From positions 62,001 through 126,000 of the forward strand of contig CAJMNM010000003.1 of assembly GCA_905214795.1 (NCBI GenBank): 64,000 nucleotides of DNA. Direction: 5' to 3'. The notes beneath the pieces are model-generated. The model searched no databases and was not told the origin of the DNA. It saw only the letters and a list, made by a program, of their open reading frames with translations. The stretch comes from an uncultured bacterium. Lineage in GTDB: Bacteria; Bacteroidota; Bacteroidia; Bacteroidales; Bacteroidaceae. Made by a program: the position numbers and the translations under genes. Every line of letters begins with the position of its first letter. Within the stretch, counting starts at the first letter, position 1. Below are positions 25,011 through 34,551 of the stretch, piece after piece.

Positions 25011-27071
25011 GTGACAATTTTATTTATAATAAAAAGTTTTCGACAATTGTGGTTTATAACATTGTCAATTGTCTGTATACTACAATCTTTTATTGTGGAA
25101 AACTCTTATGCACAAACACTAAGTTGGGATAGTTTTGTAGAAAAATTAGCAACTGACGAAGAAATGACAGATGGTGATTGGGAAAATTTATTAGATGATC
25201 TTACAGAGATTCATGAACATCCTTATAATATAAATACTGTAACTAAGGAAGAATTGGAAGAATTACCTTTTCTCAATTCAAAGAAAATAGAAGATTTATT
25301 GTCTTATGTTTATCGTTATGGTCCGGTAAAGAATTTAGGAGAACTAATATTGATTAAATCATTGTCGTTTGAAGACAGGCAATATCTTTCTTTGTTTTTA
25401 TGTGCTGGTGAAATTGAAAAAAGTTATGAACAATTTAAGTTGAAAAACTTGTTGAAAGATAGTAAGAATGAGTTAATATCAACATTAAAAGTACCTTTAT
25501 ATCAGCGAGATGGGTATAAAAATCATTCTGAAGAAGAATTGTTGAAAAACCCTAATAAAATATATTTAGGTAATGCGTTATATCACTCTGTACGTTATCA
25601 ATATCAATATAAAAAAAATTTGTTTTGTGGATTGACCATGGAAAAAGATGCGGGTGAACCTTTTGGAAGCTATGGAAATTGGAGTTACGATTCATATTCT
25701 TTTTATATTATGTTGAAAAATTGTGGAAAACTAAAGACTTTAACTTTAGGAGATTATCGTATTGGTTTTGGTGAAGGACTTATTGTTAATACAGATTTTA
25801 ATTTAGGAAAGGTAGCTTTATTAAGTACGATGAATCGTAAACGTCAGATCAGAAAATTTTCTTCTACTTCTGAAAATGGCTTTTTTAGAGGGGCAGCTAC
25901 AGCTTTTCAGTTAAGTAATACAGAATTATCATTTTTTTATTCTTATCTTCCTCAGGATGCGACGTTAAAAACAGATGGTAGTATTTCATCTTTAAAAACA
26001 GACGGATTGCATCGTACATTACTTGAAGTTTCTAAGAAACATAATATTGTGAACCAGTCTGTTGGTAGTGATATAACATGGAATAATAATTATTTGTCAA
26101 TAGGATTAACCGGACTTTATCAACATTATAATCTACCGTTTTCAACAGGTGATGATTTATATAGACGATATTATCCTTCAGGACAAGATTTTTTTAATAT
26201 GGGATTACACTATCAGTTAAGGCTTTATAAACTTATGTTTTCTGGAGAGACCGCTTATGGACACAACCATAATGGATGGGCTACACTTAACCGAATAACT
26301 TATCGTTTTAATAGTAAATATCAGATTGTAGCTCTACAACGACTATATTCTTATCGGTATGTAGCATTAATGGCAAATTCTTTTGAAGAGGGTGGAGGTG
26401 TACGAAATGAAAGTGGCTTCTATTTGGGTGCTGAATGTAAACCGTTGAATGAATTGAAAGTTTCACTTTATGCTGATTACTTTTATTTTCCTTGGCCAAA
26501 ATATGGTATACCTTTCACTTCTGATGGTTATGAAGGTATGTTTCAGATTGATTGGTTCGGCAGTGACAAATGGAATATGACAGGAAGATATCAGATAAAG
26601 CGGAAATTACGTTATGAGGAACCTTATTTATATCATAAATTGAAATATCAGTTTCAATATAATCTGAATAACCGATTATTATTTCGTATTCAGGGAAGAT
26701 ATACACAGGTTCGTAATCGTATAGGAGAAACCGTTTTCGGTTATTTAGGTGGATTTACTTCACGTTGGGTTAATTCCAATAATAATGTGCGTTTGTCATT
26801 ATCATTTGCTTATTTTGATAGTCGTGATTATAAGGCCCCAATGTCATTTTATGAATCAGGTTTACTTTATTCATTTTCTTTTTTAAATTTTTATGGCAAT
26901 GGAATGCGTTCATCTGTTTGTTGCCGATGGGATATTACAAAACAATGGATGTTACTTTGCAAATATGATTTAACATATTATCTGGATAGAAATGAAATCA
27001 GCAGTGGATTACAACGGATATCTGGTTCTGCCCAGAATGATGTTTCCCTTCAGTTGCGTTATCAGTTTTAA
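25011..27071 (+). CDS. Exported helix-hairpin-helix protein with predicted beta-barrel
   Basis: A protein of up to 686 residues. After a signal peptide (hydrophobic stretch, then N-S-Y-A-Q near residue 35) comes a helix-hairpin-helix region (Y-N-I-N-T-V-T-K-E-E-L-E-E-L-P-F-L, then L-S-Y-V-Y-R-Y-G-P-V-K-N-L-G-E-L) at about 70-120. The rest is rich in aromatic alternating strands and ends V-S-L-Q-L-R-Y-Q-F, an outer-membrane-barrel style terminus. The start is uncertain: the first in-frame codon is GTG at 25011, preceded by an in-frame TGA at 25005. TTG codons at 25047 and 25062 are alternatives. Function is unknown; the HHH is of the ComEA type but no DNA uptake role can be claimed. Confidence 0.75.
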   Translation: MTILFIIKSFRQLWFITLSIVCILQSFIVENSYAQTLSWDSFVEKLATDEEMTDGDWENLLDDLTEIHEHPYNINTVTKEELEELPFLNSKKIEDLLSYVYRYGPVKNLGELILIKSLSFEDRQYLSLFLCAGEIEKSYEQFKLKNLLKDSKNELISTLKVPLYQRDGYKNHSEEELLKNPNKIYLGNALYHSVRYQYQYKKNLFCGLTMEKDAGEPFGSYGNWSYDSYSFYIMLKNCGKLKTLTLGDYRIGFGEGLIVNTDFNLGKVALLSTMNRKRQIRKFSSTSENGFFRGAATAFQLSNTELSFFYSYLPQDATLKTDGSISSLKTDGLHRTLLEVSKKHNIVNQSVGSDITWNNNYLSIGLTGLYQHYNLPFSTGDDLYRRYYPSGQDFFNMGLHYQLRLYKLMFSGETAYGHNHNGWATLNRITYRFNSKYQIVALQRLYSYRYVALMANSFEEGGGVRNESGFYLGAECKPLNELKVSLYADYFYFPWPKYGIPFTSDGYEGMFQIDWFGSDKWNMTGRYQIKRKLRYEEPYLYHKLKYQFQYNLNNRLLFRIQGRYTQVRNRIGETVFGYLGGFTSRWVNSNNNVRLSLSFAYFDSRDYKAPMSFYESGLLYSFSFLNFYGNGMRSSVCCRWDITKQWMLLCKYDLTYYLDRNEISSGLQRISGSAQNDVSLQLRYQF

Positions 27072-27081
27072 ATTTTATCAT

Positions 27082-27089
27082 TAACTTTG
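27082..27089 (+). promoter_or_regulatory. -7 box of the radical SAM gene
   Basis: TAACTTTG matches TAnnTTTG 25 bases before the ATG. Confidence 0.5.
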
Positions 27090-27114
27090 TTGTATATATC
27101 AAAAATATGAGCTT

Positions 27115-27891
27115 ATGTCAACAGTCATTTATCCGTCTCCTATTTTTGGGCCGGTACACAGCCGTCGGCTTGGTGTTTCTTTAGGTATTAATCTTTTGCC
27201 CGAAGACGGAAAGTTTTGTTCGTTTGATTGTATCTACTGTGAATGTGGTTTTAATGCGGATCATCATCCTAAAAAAGCCTTACCCACTCGTGAAGAAGTT
27301 TATAAAGCACTTGAAGAACGCCTTATAGATATGAAGGCAAACGGTCCGGTTCCCGATGTTCTTACATTTGCTGGTAATGGAGAACCCACCATGCATCCCG
27401 ATTTTCCTGAAATTATTGATGATGTATGTCTTTTGAGGGACCGTTATTTTCCAAAAGCTAAAATAAGTGTATTAAGCAATGCTACACAAATTATTCGTCC
27501 TGCTGTTTTTAAGGCATTGATGAAAGTCGATAACAATATACAAAAGTTGGATACGGTTAATACTGAATATATAAGTAGTGTTGATCGTCCTTCTGGACAT
27601 TATGATATACAGAAAATAATTGAAGGCCTAAAAGCGTTTAACGGAAAAGTAATTATTCAGACCATGTTCATGAAAGGTAAAATGAATGATAAGGATGTAA
27701 GTAATGTATCTGATGAATATGTTTTGCCTTGGTTAAAGGTTGTGAAGGATATAGCACCCGAAAAAGTTATGATTTATACCATAGACCGTGAAACGCCCGA
27801 TCATGATTTGAAAAAGGCTACTCATGAGGAATTAGACCGTATAGTTAATATTTTAAAGAAAGAAGGAATAGAAGCGTCAGCTTCTTATTAA
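27115..27891 (+). CDS. Radical SAM protein (COG0731-like)
   Basis: A 258-residue radical S-adenosylmethionine enzyme. The cluster motif C-S-F-D-C-I-Y-C (C-x3-C-x2-C) lies near residue 36, preceded by the characteristic F-G-P-V-H-S-R-R-L-G-V-S-L-G-I-N. A glycine-rich S-adenosylmethionine motif F-A-G-N-G-E-P-T-M-H-P follows. This resembles the COG0731 group of Fe-S oxidoreductases, whose substrates are mostly unknown. A second cysteine cluster is not obvious. It is monocistronic and convergent with the MATE gene. Confidence 0.88.
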   Translation: MSTVIYPSPIFGPVHSRRLGVSLGINLLPEDGKFCSFDCIYCECGFNADHHPKKALPTREEVYKALEERLIDMKANGPVPDVLTFAGNGEPTMHPDFPEIIDDVCLLRDRYFPKAKISVLSNATQIIRPAVFKALMKVDNNIQKLDTVNTEYISSVDRPSGHYDIQKIIEGLKAFNGKVIIQTMFMKGKMNDKDVSNVSDEYVLPWLKVVKDIAPEKVMIYTIDRETPDHDLKKATHEELDRIVNILKKEGIEASASY

Positions 27892-27902
27892 TGCACATTT
27901 TG

Positions 27903-27962
27903 AAACAATAAAGCTATAAAAAGCAAATTATATAAAGTTTGTTTTTTATAGCTTTATTGTTT
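27903..27962. terminator. Bidirectional terminator between radical SAM and MATE genes
   Basis: Bases 27903-27922 and 27943-27962 are a perfect 20-bp inverted repeat with a smaller C-A-A-A / T-T-T-G pairing inside the loop. The repeat covers the stop codon of the minus-strand MATE gene and follows the radical SAM stop by 11 bases. Confidence 0.88.
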
Positions 27963-29324
27963 TATGATTTCATCATTAGTAATTGGATAACGTTTTCTTT
28001 TAGCCAAAATATGGTGTACAAAAATATAAGCTGGTATTAAAAATAAATCAGCGGCAAGCCATGCCGAAGGATCACCATAGCATACTCCGGTAAATCCAAG
28101 CAGAGGTACTAAAATAAGACTGACCAATACACGGTCTACCATCTCAAATACGCCTGAAAGCATAGCCAGTTTACTGAATCCCAGTCCTTGAATACTATAT
28201 CGCAATAAACATAATAATCCCAACGGAATGTAATATGTTGAAGATATGCCTAGAAATTCATCTACTTTATCCAGAATAATCAATTCATGCGCATCGACAA
28301 ATAATAATGCGATTTGTTTTGCGAAAAGTTGAAGAACGATAAAACAGAATACGCAATAAGTACATACCATAAAGAAACAGGCACGTAATCCTAAGTTAAT
28401 TCTTTCCAATTTTCCGGCTCCGAGATTTTGGCCACAATAAGTCGCCATGGCGATACCCATGTTTTCCAACGGACAAATGAAGAACATTTTTATTCTCATT
28501 CCTGCGGTAAAAGCGGCAACACAAGCTGTACCGAGTGCATTATTGGCACTTTGCAACATAATGCTTCCTATTGCTGTGATAGAAAATTGCAATCCCATAG
28601 GAACACCCATATTGAGCAATCCTTTTACGTAATGAAGATTCCATTTACGCTCTTCTTTTTGCATTTTAAGGATGGTAAAATGCTTGAACATGTAAATTAA
28701 GCACAGAATGGCCGAAATAGCTTGAGAGATTACAGTAGCTATAGCTGCACCTGCTACTCCAAGATGTAACGTAAGAATACAGAAAAAGTCTAATACAATG
28801 TTAAGTATGGCCGAGAGTAGTAAAAAATAAAATGGTGTTTTACTGTCTCCCATAGCGCGTATCAGACTTGCCAGGAGGTTATAAAGAAAAGTAAACGGAA
28901 TGCCTAGGAAAGTGACCAGCAGATAAAGATATGCATGATGAAGAATCTCTGTTGGAGTTTGCATCATCAACAATATTTTCTCACAAAGTAGGGCAGTAAT
29001 GATAGTTAGGATTAACGAAATGAAAACAGCCAGCCACAGACTGTTGGCAACATAACGTCGCATATGACTATATGTGCGTGCACCGAAGGTTTGCGCTACA
29101 GGTATACCGAATCCTCCACAACATCCTGTACAAAAACCTATAATGAGAAAGATGACAGACGTGCTGGCCCCTACAGCTGCCAGTTCATTTATTCCTAAGT
29201 ATTTACCTACAATAGCAGCATCAATCATGCTGTAAGTCTGTTGAAGCAGACTGCCTAATATAAGTGGTAAGGAAAAATTGAATATCAGTCGGAGGGGCGA
29301 GCCCGCCGTCATTTCTTTAATCAT
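27954..29324 (-). CDS. MATE family efflux transporter
   Basis: A 456-residue polytopic inner-membrane protein with about twelve hydrophobic segments in two related halves. The N-terminus P-L-I-L-G-S-L-L-Q-Q-T-Y and D-A-A-I-V-G-K-Y-L-G motifs, and G-V-P-M-G-L-Q-F in the second half, are typical of the MATE/DinF group that exports cationic compounds by sodium or proton antiport. The substrate is unknown. It directly abuts the DUF362 gene (no spacer), so the two are co-transcribed. Confidence 0.93.
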   Translation of the reverse strand: MIKEMTAGSPLRLIFNFSLPLILGSLLQQTYSMIDAAIVGKYLGINELAAVGASTSVIFLIIGFCTGCCGGFGIPVAQTFGARTYSHMRRYVANSLWLAVFISLILTIITALLCEKILLMMQTPTEILHHAYLYLLVTFLGIPFTFLYNLLASLIRAMGDSKTPFYFLLLSAILNIVLDFFCILTLHLGVAGAAIATVISQAISAILCLIYMFKHFTILKMQKEERKWNLHYVKGLLNMGVPMGLQFSITAIGSIMLQSANNALGTACVAAFTAGMRIKMFFICPLENMGIAMATYCGQNLGAGKLERINLGLRACFFMVCTYCVFCFIVLQLFAKQIALLFVDAHELIILDKVDEFLGISSTYYIPLGLLCLLRYSIQGLGFSKLAMLSGVFEMVDRVLVSLILVPLLGFTGVCYGDPSAWLAADLFLIPAYIFVHHILAKRKRYPITNDEIIKQ

Positions 29325-30449
29325 TTATTTTACTTCTATTAATTCATATTGTCTGGTACCGATACCTAATTTTTCGGCGTGGCGTAATCCGGCTTCCCAG
29401 TTTGTGTCTGGATGAAGAATATGGAATTTATCATGATCTCCCTCATGTTCATGCAAATGTTCTGTCAGCATGTTAGGCATGTTGATAACCGGTGCTTTGT
29501 TAACCATGTCTACACATGCCTGGTCAAGAGCTACAGGGTCAAATGAGGCTAACATACCTAGGTCAGGAATTACGGCTGCGTCATTATGATTCCAGCAGTC
29601 ACATTCCGGAGATACATTAACAATAAAACTGATATGGAAATTAGGTTTATCTTTCAATACAGCTTTAGTATATTCTGCAATCTTATAGTTCAGGTTTTCA
29701 GAAGTATCATATTGACTGACAACAGCAGCGCCATGTTGGCAAAGAGCCACGCATTGTCCGCAACCTACACATTTTGTATAGTCTATAACAGCTTTATGGT
29801 TGTTGTTCAGTGAAAGAGCCTGATGATTACAGTGTTTTACACAGATATTACAACCTTTACAGTTCTCTTCAACTATTTTAGGTTGTGAGGCTGAATGTAG
29901 TTCCAGTTTGCCGGCTACACTTGCCGAACCCATACCCAGATTTTTAAGTGCTCCGCCGAATCCACTCATTTCATGTCCTTTGAAGTGAGTCATCGAAATG
30001 ATGATGTCTGCGTCAGCTATGGCGCTTCCTATTTTTGGTGCTTTGCAATATTCTGCGTCTTCAAGAGGAATCTCACGGCATTCTGTACCTTTTAATCCGT
30101 CTGCAATGATAACCTGACAATGTGTAACCATGGGATTATATCCGTTTTCCATGGCGCTTTGCAAATGGTCTACAGCATTGTCTCTACCGCCTGAATAAAG
30201 TGTATTCGAATCTGTTAAGAATACCTTAGCCCCTAGCTTTTGTAGCAGTTGAACAATGCGTGCGGCATAGTTAGGGCGTAAGTAGGCCATGTTTCCCGGT
30301 TCGCCAAAATGTATTTTTATGGCGGTAAACTGGTCTTTAAAGTTAATGTTTTCAATACCGGCACGTTTTACCATTTTCTCCAGTTTGTCCAGTTGGTTAC
30401 TGTTAGGAGTGGTACGCAGATTAGTAAAATAAACTTTAGAGGGTTCCAT
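29325..30449 (-). CDS. DUF362 protein with two [4Fe-4S] ferredoxin motifs
   Basis: A 374-residue protein. The N-terminal two thirds are DUF362 (T-H-F-K-G-H-E-M-S-G-F-G-G-A-L-K-N-L-G-M is the core). Inserted near residues 190-245 are two ferredoxin motifs, C-K-G-C-N-I-C-V-K-H-C and C-V-G-C-G-Q-C-V-A-L-C, each able to hold a [4Fe-4S] cluster. Function is not established; the clusters suggest an electron-transfer role. It is first in a two-gene unit with the MATE transporter. Confidence 0.88.
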   Translation of the reverse strand: MEPSKVYFTNLRTTPNSNQLDKLEKMVKRAGIENINFKDQFTAIKIHFGEPGNMAYLRPNYAARIVQLLQKLGAKVFLTDSNTLYSGGRDNAVDHLQSAMENGYNPMVTHCQVIIADGLKGTECREIPLEDAEYCKAPKIGSAIADADIIISMTHFKGHEMSGFGGALKNLGMGSASVAGKLELHSASQPKIVEENCKGCNICVKHCNHQALSLNNNHKAVIDYTKCVGCGQCVALCQHGAAVVSQYDTSENLNYKIAEYTKAVLKDKPNFHISFIVNVSPECDCWNHNDAAVIPDLGMLASFDPVALDQACVDMVNKAPVINMPNMLTEHLHEHEGDHDKFHILHPDTNWEAGLRHAEKLGIGTRQYELIEVK

Positions 30450-30482
30450 AACAATTACGTGTTAAGAATTAAATGTATGATG

Positions 30483-30490
30483 CAAAATTA
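30483..30490 (-). promoter_or_regulatory. -7 box of the DUF362-MATE unit
   Basis: TAATTTTG on the minus strand lies 34 bases before the DUF362 ATG and just after the nadB terminator hairpin, showing that the unit is independent of nadB. Confidence 0.55.
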
Positions 30491-30493
30491 CAT

Positions 30494-30551
30494 AAAAAGT
30501 CCGACAAAGCTGAAAGACTTATCTCTCTTTGTCGGACTTTTAAGACTTTAT
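30494..30551 (-). terminator. Terminator of nadB
   Basis: A-A-A-A-G-T-C-C-G-A-C-A-A-A-G (30495-30509) pairs perfectly with 30537-30551, a 15-bp stem. On the minus strand the distal arm runs into a T tract. It lies 34 bases beyond the nadB stop. Confidence 0.88.
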
Positions 30552-30584
30552 TAAACAAGTATTGTCTATATGAAATAGACTTTG

Positions 30585-32174
30585 TTATTTTTGGTCATAA
30601 GCATGTTTCGGATAATCTATTGTGTAATGCAATCCTCTGCTTTCCTTTCGTTCAATAGCCTGACGTGTGATAAGGTAACCCACATTAATCATGTTACGCA
30701 GTTCGCAGATATCTTTTGTGGCTTTTACACGTTTAAATAATTCCTCTGTTTCTTCATAAAGAAGATCAAGACGGGTCCATGCACGTTTAAGACGCAAGTC
30801 ACTTCTTACTATACCCACATAATTACTCATGATTTGTCCCACTTCACGCATATCCTGTGCAATGAGTACTTTCTCTTCATTGCTCATTGTACCTTTGTCG
30901 TTCCATTCGGGCACTTTGTCATTAAAGGTATAATTGTCAATGACACTTAAACTATGTTTTGCCGCAGCTTCAGCATAAACAACAGCCTCAATCAGAGAGT
31001 TGCTGGCCAGACGGTTACCACCGTGAAGTCCTGTACAAGAGCATTCGCCTACTGCATACAGACGGTTAATGCTTGACTGGCCATTCAAATCTACCTTGAT
31101 GCCGCCACACATATAATGAGCACATGGAACTACAGGAATATACTGTTTTGTGATATCTATACCTATACTCATGCATTTTGCATAGATATTCGGAAAATGA
31201 TGCATAGTTTCTTCCGCATTCTTATGAGTGACGTCCAGGCACACATGGTCTATACCATGAATTTTCATTTCCTTGTCTATGGCACGTGCTACTATATCAC
31301 GGGGAGCCAGACTGAGTCGTTTATCATATTTCTGCATGAATTCCTCGCCGTTTGGTAAACGTAGTATACCGCCGTAACCACGCATAGCTTCTGTAATAAG
31401 GTAAGCTGGATGGGTTTCTCTCGGATTATAAAGTGCTGTCGGGTGGAATTGTACAAATTCCATACCTTCTACGGTTCCTTTAGCACGATATACCATAGCA
31501 ATACCGTCACCAGTTGCGATGTTTGGATTGGTTGTTGTGGCATAAACCGCTCCTGTACCTCCTGTGGCCATCAGTGTGATTTTGGAAAGGAATGTATCTA
31601 TTTTATTGGTGTCGGGGTCAAGAATATAGGCACCATAACATTCTATATCAGGAGTACGGCGGGTAACTTCAATGCCCAAATGATGCTGTGTTATGATTTC
31701 AACTGCAAAATGATTTTCCAGAATGGTGATATTAGGTTCGCGGCGTACAGCTTCCATCAGTCCGCGCTGAATTTCAAAGCCTGTATCGTCGGCATGATGA
31801 AGAATGCGGAATTCCGAATGACCGCCTTCACGGTGAAGATCGAACTCTCCACTTTCATTTTTGTCAAAATTGACGCCCCATTCAACCAGTCTTTTGATAC
31901 CTTGTGGAGCATTTCTGACTACCTGTTCTACTGCTGCACGATCGCTGATATAATCACCGGCAATCATTGTATCCTTAATATGTTTTTCAAAATTATCCAC
32001 TTTCAGATTTGTAACAGAAGCTATTCCACCCTGTGCTTTTGCCGTATTGGCTTCATCCAGTGTCGTTTTACATATGATGGCTACTTTACCTTTTCCTGCA
32101 CGTGCTACTTGCAGGGCGAAACTCATTCCGGCTACACCAGAACCGATAACCAAAAAGTCAAATTTGCGTATCAT
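30585..32174 (-). CDS. nadB: L-aspartate oxidase NadB
   Basis: FAD enzyme that oxidises L-aspartate to iminoaspartate, feeding NadA. The 529-residue length is normal. It shows the FAD-binding start V-I-G-S-G-V-A-G-M-S-F-A, the A-K-A-Q-G-G-I-A motif, the succinate-dehydrogenase-like H-R-E-G-G-H-S and P-R-D-I-V-A-R-A-I motifs, and the late G-G-I-K-V-D and G-N-R-L-A-S-N-S-L segments. It uses fumarate or oxygen as electron acceptor in known enzymes. It is monocistronic, between a promoter at 32199-32206 and the terminator at 30494-30551. Confidence 0.97.
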   Translation of the reverse strand: MIRKFDFLVIGSGVAGMSFALQVARAGKGKVAIICKTTLDEANTAKAQGGIASVTNLKVDNFEKHIKDTMIAGDYISDRAAVEQVVRNAPQGIKRLVEWGVNFDKNESGEFDLHREGGHSEFRILHHADDTGFEIQRGLMEAVRREPNITILENHFAVEIITQHHLGIEVTRRTPDIECYGAYILDPDTNKIDTFLSKITLMATGGTGAVYATTTNPNIATGDGIAMVYRAKGTVEGMEFVQFHPTALYNPRETHPAYLITEAMRGYGGILRLPNGEEFMQKYDKRLSLAPRDIVARAIDKEMKIHGIDHVCLDVTHKNAEETMHHFPNIYAKCMSIGIDITKQYIPVVPCAHYMCGGIKVDLNGQSSINRLYAVGECSCTGLHGGNRLASNSLIEAVVYAEAAAKHSLSVIDNYTFNDKVPEWNDKGTMSNEEKVLIAQDMREVGQIMSNYVGIVRSDLRLKRAWTRLDLLYEETEELFKRVKATKDICELRNMINVGYLITRQAIERKESRGLHYTIDYPKHAYDQK

Positions 32175-32198
32175 AATACCTTATTAAAAATGTCTATG

Positions 32199-32206
32199 CA
32201 AAACTA
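32199..32206 (-). promoter_or_regulatory. -7 box of nadB
   Basis: TAGTTTTG on the minus strand matches TAnnTTTG 25 bases before the nadB ATG. No NAD-responsive operator is recognised. Confidence 0.55.
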
Positions 32207-32275
32207 CTCAAAAAGTGAATTACTTGTGTGGCTGTTAATGGAAAAAATTGTATATTGCACAAAATTTTAGTACCC

Positions 32276-32686
32276 ATGACTCGAACCTTTCATGCCAGAG
32301 TAAGTAAAAAAGTTCTGATTTATTGTCTGATGCCAAGTACAATACTGACGGTATATTTTTTTTGGATAAAAATGCCGTTAGCAGCTTTGGTGTTCATGAT
32401 TTTTATGGTAGTGATTATAGAACGCATGATTCATACCTCATACATCATTAATTCTGGAAGTGAATTGATTATCTTTAAAGGACGGTTTTCACGTGTGGTC
32501 AAACTCAGGTTGTCTGATATTGAAAAGGTAGAGCAGTTAAAGTCTACTGCTATTTTCCCTTTCAGAAGAAAAGATGTAGTGACGTTAACTTTGAAAAACG
32601 GAAGTATAAAACTGATTTCACCGTTTCCGGCTGATGAGTTTTGTCGTTATGTAGAGCGTTGTATAAAAGATTTAGAGCAGAAATGA
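32276..32686 (+). CDS. Small membrane protein with bacterial PH-like domain
   Basis: A 136-residue protein from the preferred start. It has two hydrophobic segments near the N-terminus (L-I-Y-C-L-M-P-S-T-I-L and A-A-L-V-F-M-I-F-M-V-V-I-I) and a C-terminal beta-rich region (L-R-L-S-D-I-E-K-V-E, V-V-T-L-T-L-K-N-G-S, I-S-P-F-P-A-D-E-F) like bacterial PH domains. An earlier in-frame start at 32228 would add 16 residues but lies upstream of a weak TATATTGC promoter-like box (about 32250). The stop overlaps the next gene's ATG as ATGA. Function is unknown. Confidence 0.75.
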   Translation: MTRTFHARVSKKVLIYCLMPSTILTVYFFWIKMPLAALVFMIFMVVIIERMIHTSYIINSGSELIIFKGRFSRVVKLRLSDIEKVEQLKSTAIFPFRRKDVVTLTLKNGSIKLISPFPADEFCRYVERCIKDLEQK

Positions 32687-33897
32687 AAGCTTTTGGATTA
32701 AAACTGTTTGCTATATTAACGGTAATGGTAAGTAGCTCCTGGTCGTTAAGAGGAGCCTGTTTACTGAATCAATATGATATTCTGGAGCCAGATACGTTAT
32801 GGGCAAAAACTCTGAAGATTCAGCTTGATGAACTTTTAGAAAGCGAATGGTTTGAAAAAACACAGGTCGGATTGTGTGTATACGATCTTTCATCCGATAC
32901 AATGTTATATGCACGAAATATTCATCAGCGGATGAGGCCGGCTTCAACTCAAAAACTTCTGACGGCTATTACTGCACTCGACAAACTTGGAGGAGCTTAC
33001 CAATTCCAGACCAGATTATGTTACACAGGTTGTGTAGAAAACAGAATATTGTATGGCGATCTCTATGCGATTGGTGGTTTCGATCCTCGGTTTGCAAAAG
33101 ATGATATGCAGGCTTTTGTTAATGCCGTGACAGCTTTGGCTGTTGATTCAGTTGCAGGTTGTCTTTATGCTGATGTCAGTATGAAAGATACTTTGAAATG
33201 GGGATATGGCTGGTGTTGGGATGATGACATGCCGGTACTTACTCCTTTGTTGTATAAAGGACAAGACAGATTTGTGGATAAATTGATAGAAATGTTGAGC
33301 GAGGCTGGTGTTGGAGTGAGAACTACGGCATATGGTCAATGTCCGTCTGAGGCTGAAACTTTGTCTGTCCGCAAACATGCCATAGACCAGGTGCTGATGC
33401 CAATGATGAAAGAAAGTGATAACTTATACGCCGAATCTTTGTTTTATCAGTTAGGTGCCTTGTCTGGTAAACCTTATGCTTCGTATAAAGATGCGCGACG
33501 TTTTGTTTTGGATTTGATGGATAAACTGCATGTGACGGCTGAAAATGCGTTGGTAGCAGACGGTAGCGGGGTATCGCTTTACAATTATCTTACTCCTGCT
33601 GTCCAAATCGCTTTTTTGCGTTATGCCTATCATAATGAAGAAATATTTCTTCATCTTTATGCTTCGTTGCCGGTAGCCGGAGTGGATGGAACTTTGCGTA
33701 ACAGGATGAAAAGGGGAGCGGCTTATCGTAATGTGCATGCCAAAACCGGAACCCTTGAAGGCGTGATATCATTGGCAGGTTATGCAATGGCTGATAATGG
33801 GCATAGATTAGCCTTTTGTATATTGAATCAAGGTGTAGATTCCTCAAAAAAAGCCCGTGATTTTCAAGATAAGGTATGTACATTACTTTGCAGATGA
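32683..33897 (+). CDS. dacB: D-alanyl-D-alanine carboxypeptidase/endopeptidase (PBP4/DacB type)
   Basis: Periplasmic peptidase family S13 enzyme of 404 residues that trims or cleaves peptidoglycan stem peptides. It has a signal peptide, the serine motif P-A-S-T-Q-K (S-x-x-K) near residue 87, S-D-N-L-Y-A-E-S as the S-x-N motif, and H-A-K-T-G-T-L as the K-T-G motif. It is shorter than typical PBP4 (around 480), so the extra domain inserted after the serine motif is reduced. ATG at 32683 overlaps the upstream stop (ATGA). A longer reading from 32641 would overlap the bPH gene and lacks a signal peptide at its start. Confidence 0.92.
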   Translation: MKAFGLKLFAILTVMVSSSWSLRGACLLNQYDILEPDTLWAKTLKIQLDELLESEWFEKTQVGLCVYDLSSDTMLYARNIHQRMRPASTQKLLTAITALDKLGGAYQFQTRLCYTGCVENRILYGDLYAIGGFDPRFAKDDMQAFVNAVTALAVDSVAGCLYADVSMKDTLKWGYGWCWDDDMPVLTPLLYKGQDRFVDKLIEMLSEAGVGVRTTAYGQCPSEAETLSVRKHAIDQVLMPMMKESDNLYAESLFYQLGALSGKPYASYKDARRFVLDLMDKLHVTAENALVADGSGVSLYNYLTPAVQIAFLRYAYHNEEIFLHLYASLPVAGVDGTLRNRMKRGAAYRNVHAKTGTLEGVISLAGYAMADNGHRLAFCILNQGVDSSKKARDFQDKVCTLLCR

Positions 33898-34118
33898 TAT
33901 AAAGAATTTAATTTTTGCGGTTTATAAGTTCTTTTTATAAACAAATAATCAGTAGCGTGATATTGTTTGATTGATATATTATTCGATATTTTGGTTGCTT
34001 AATACAAATCAGGTTACAGATTAATATTTTTAACCCGAAAACTGCTAAACAGTGAATTTTTATAAGCAGTCTCATGTATTTTAACCCATAAAAACGTTTA
34101 TTTTACTAATTTTCTCTC

Positions 34119-34126
34119 TATCTTTG
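34119..34126 (+). promoter_or_regulatory. -7 box upstream of the small hypothetical and the nuo operon
   Basis: TATCTTTG followed by G-C-A matches the phylum consensus. Transcription would start about 7 bases before the ATG at 34138. As no second box was seen before nuoA, it may also drive the nuo genes. Confidence 0.6.
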
Positions 34127-34137
34127 CAGTCAGATTT

Positions 34138-34551
34138 ATGGAGAGAAATGTTTTAAAACGGGTTGTACGGTTGTGTCTGTCAATAGCCTTGTTGGTTATT
34201 GGCTTTCTGTCTTATGCGCCTGATACCATTTTTCAGCAATCTTTTTCCGAAGTTTCCTTCATAGAAAAAAAGGATGTATTACAGACCGTTATATCTACTG
34301 AAGAAAACGAGGAGATAGAAGCTAAGGTACCTTATTATTTCTTTTCTTCTCTTTTTATAGCTCCATATACAATGGGAGCTGCAAATGAAAATTCAAGTGA
34401 AAATTCACTTTTAAAGTATATTGCGATTCATCGCGCTTCGTCGTACTATCATTTTTTTGTTCCGTCTTCTGTTATTAGTTACGGGAAAGACAGTAAACAA
34501 AAACTTTTGTGTCAGACTTCGGACAGCCTTTTATGTCGCTGGCAGGTCTGA
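34138..34551 (+). CDS. Small hypothetical protein upstream of nuoA
   Basis: A 137-residue product I do not recognise. One hydrophobic segment (residues about 11-27, L-C-L-S-I-A-L-L-V-I-G-F-L) is followed by polar sequence with no known motif. It begins very close to the predicted transcript start and ends 147 bases before nuoA. It may be a real small membrane-anchored protein or an untranslated part of a long nuo leader; low-complexity serine and lysine content does not settle this. Confidence 0.45.
   Translation: MERNVLKRVVRLCLSIALLVIGFLSYAPDTIFQQSFSEVSFIEKKDVLQTVISTEENEEIEAKVPYYFFSSLFIAPYTMGAANENSSENSLLKYIAIHRASSYYHFFVPSSVISYGKDSKQKLLCQTSDSLLCRWQV

Noticed and set aside
31410..32270. 286-codon plus-strand ORF antisense to nadB
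   Set aside because: Shadow of the well-conserved nadB; cysteine- and phenylalanine-rich composition not like a real protein.
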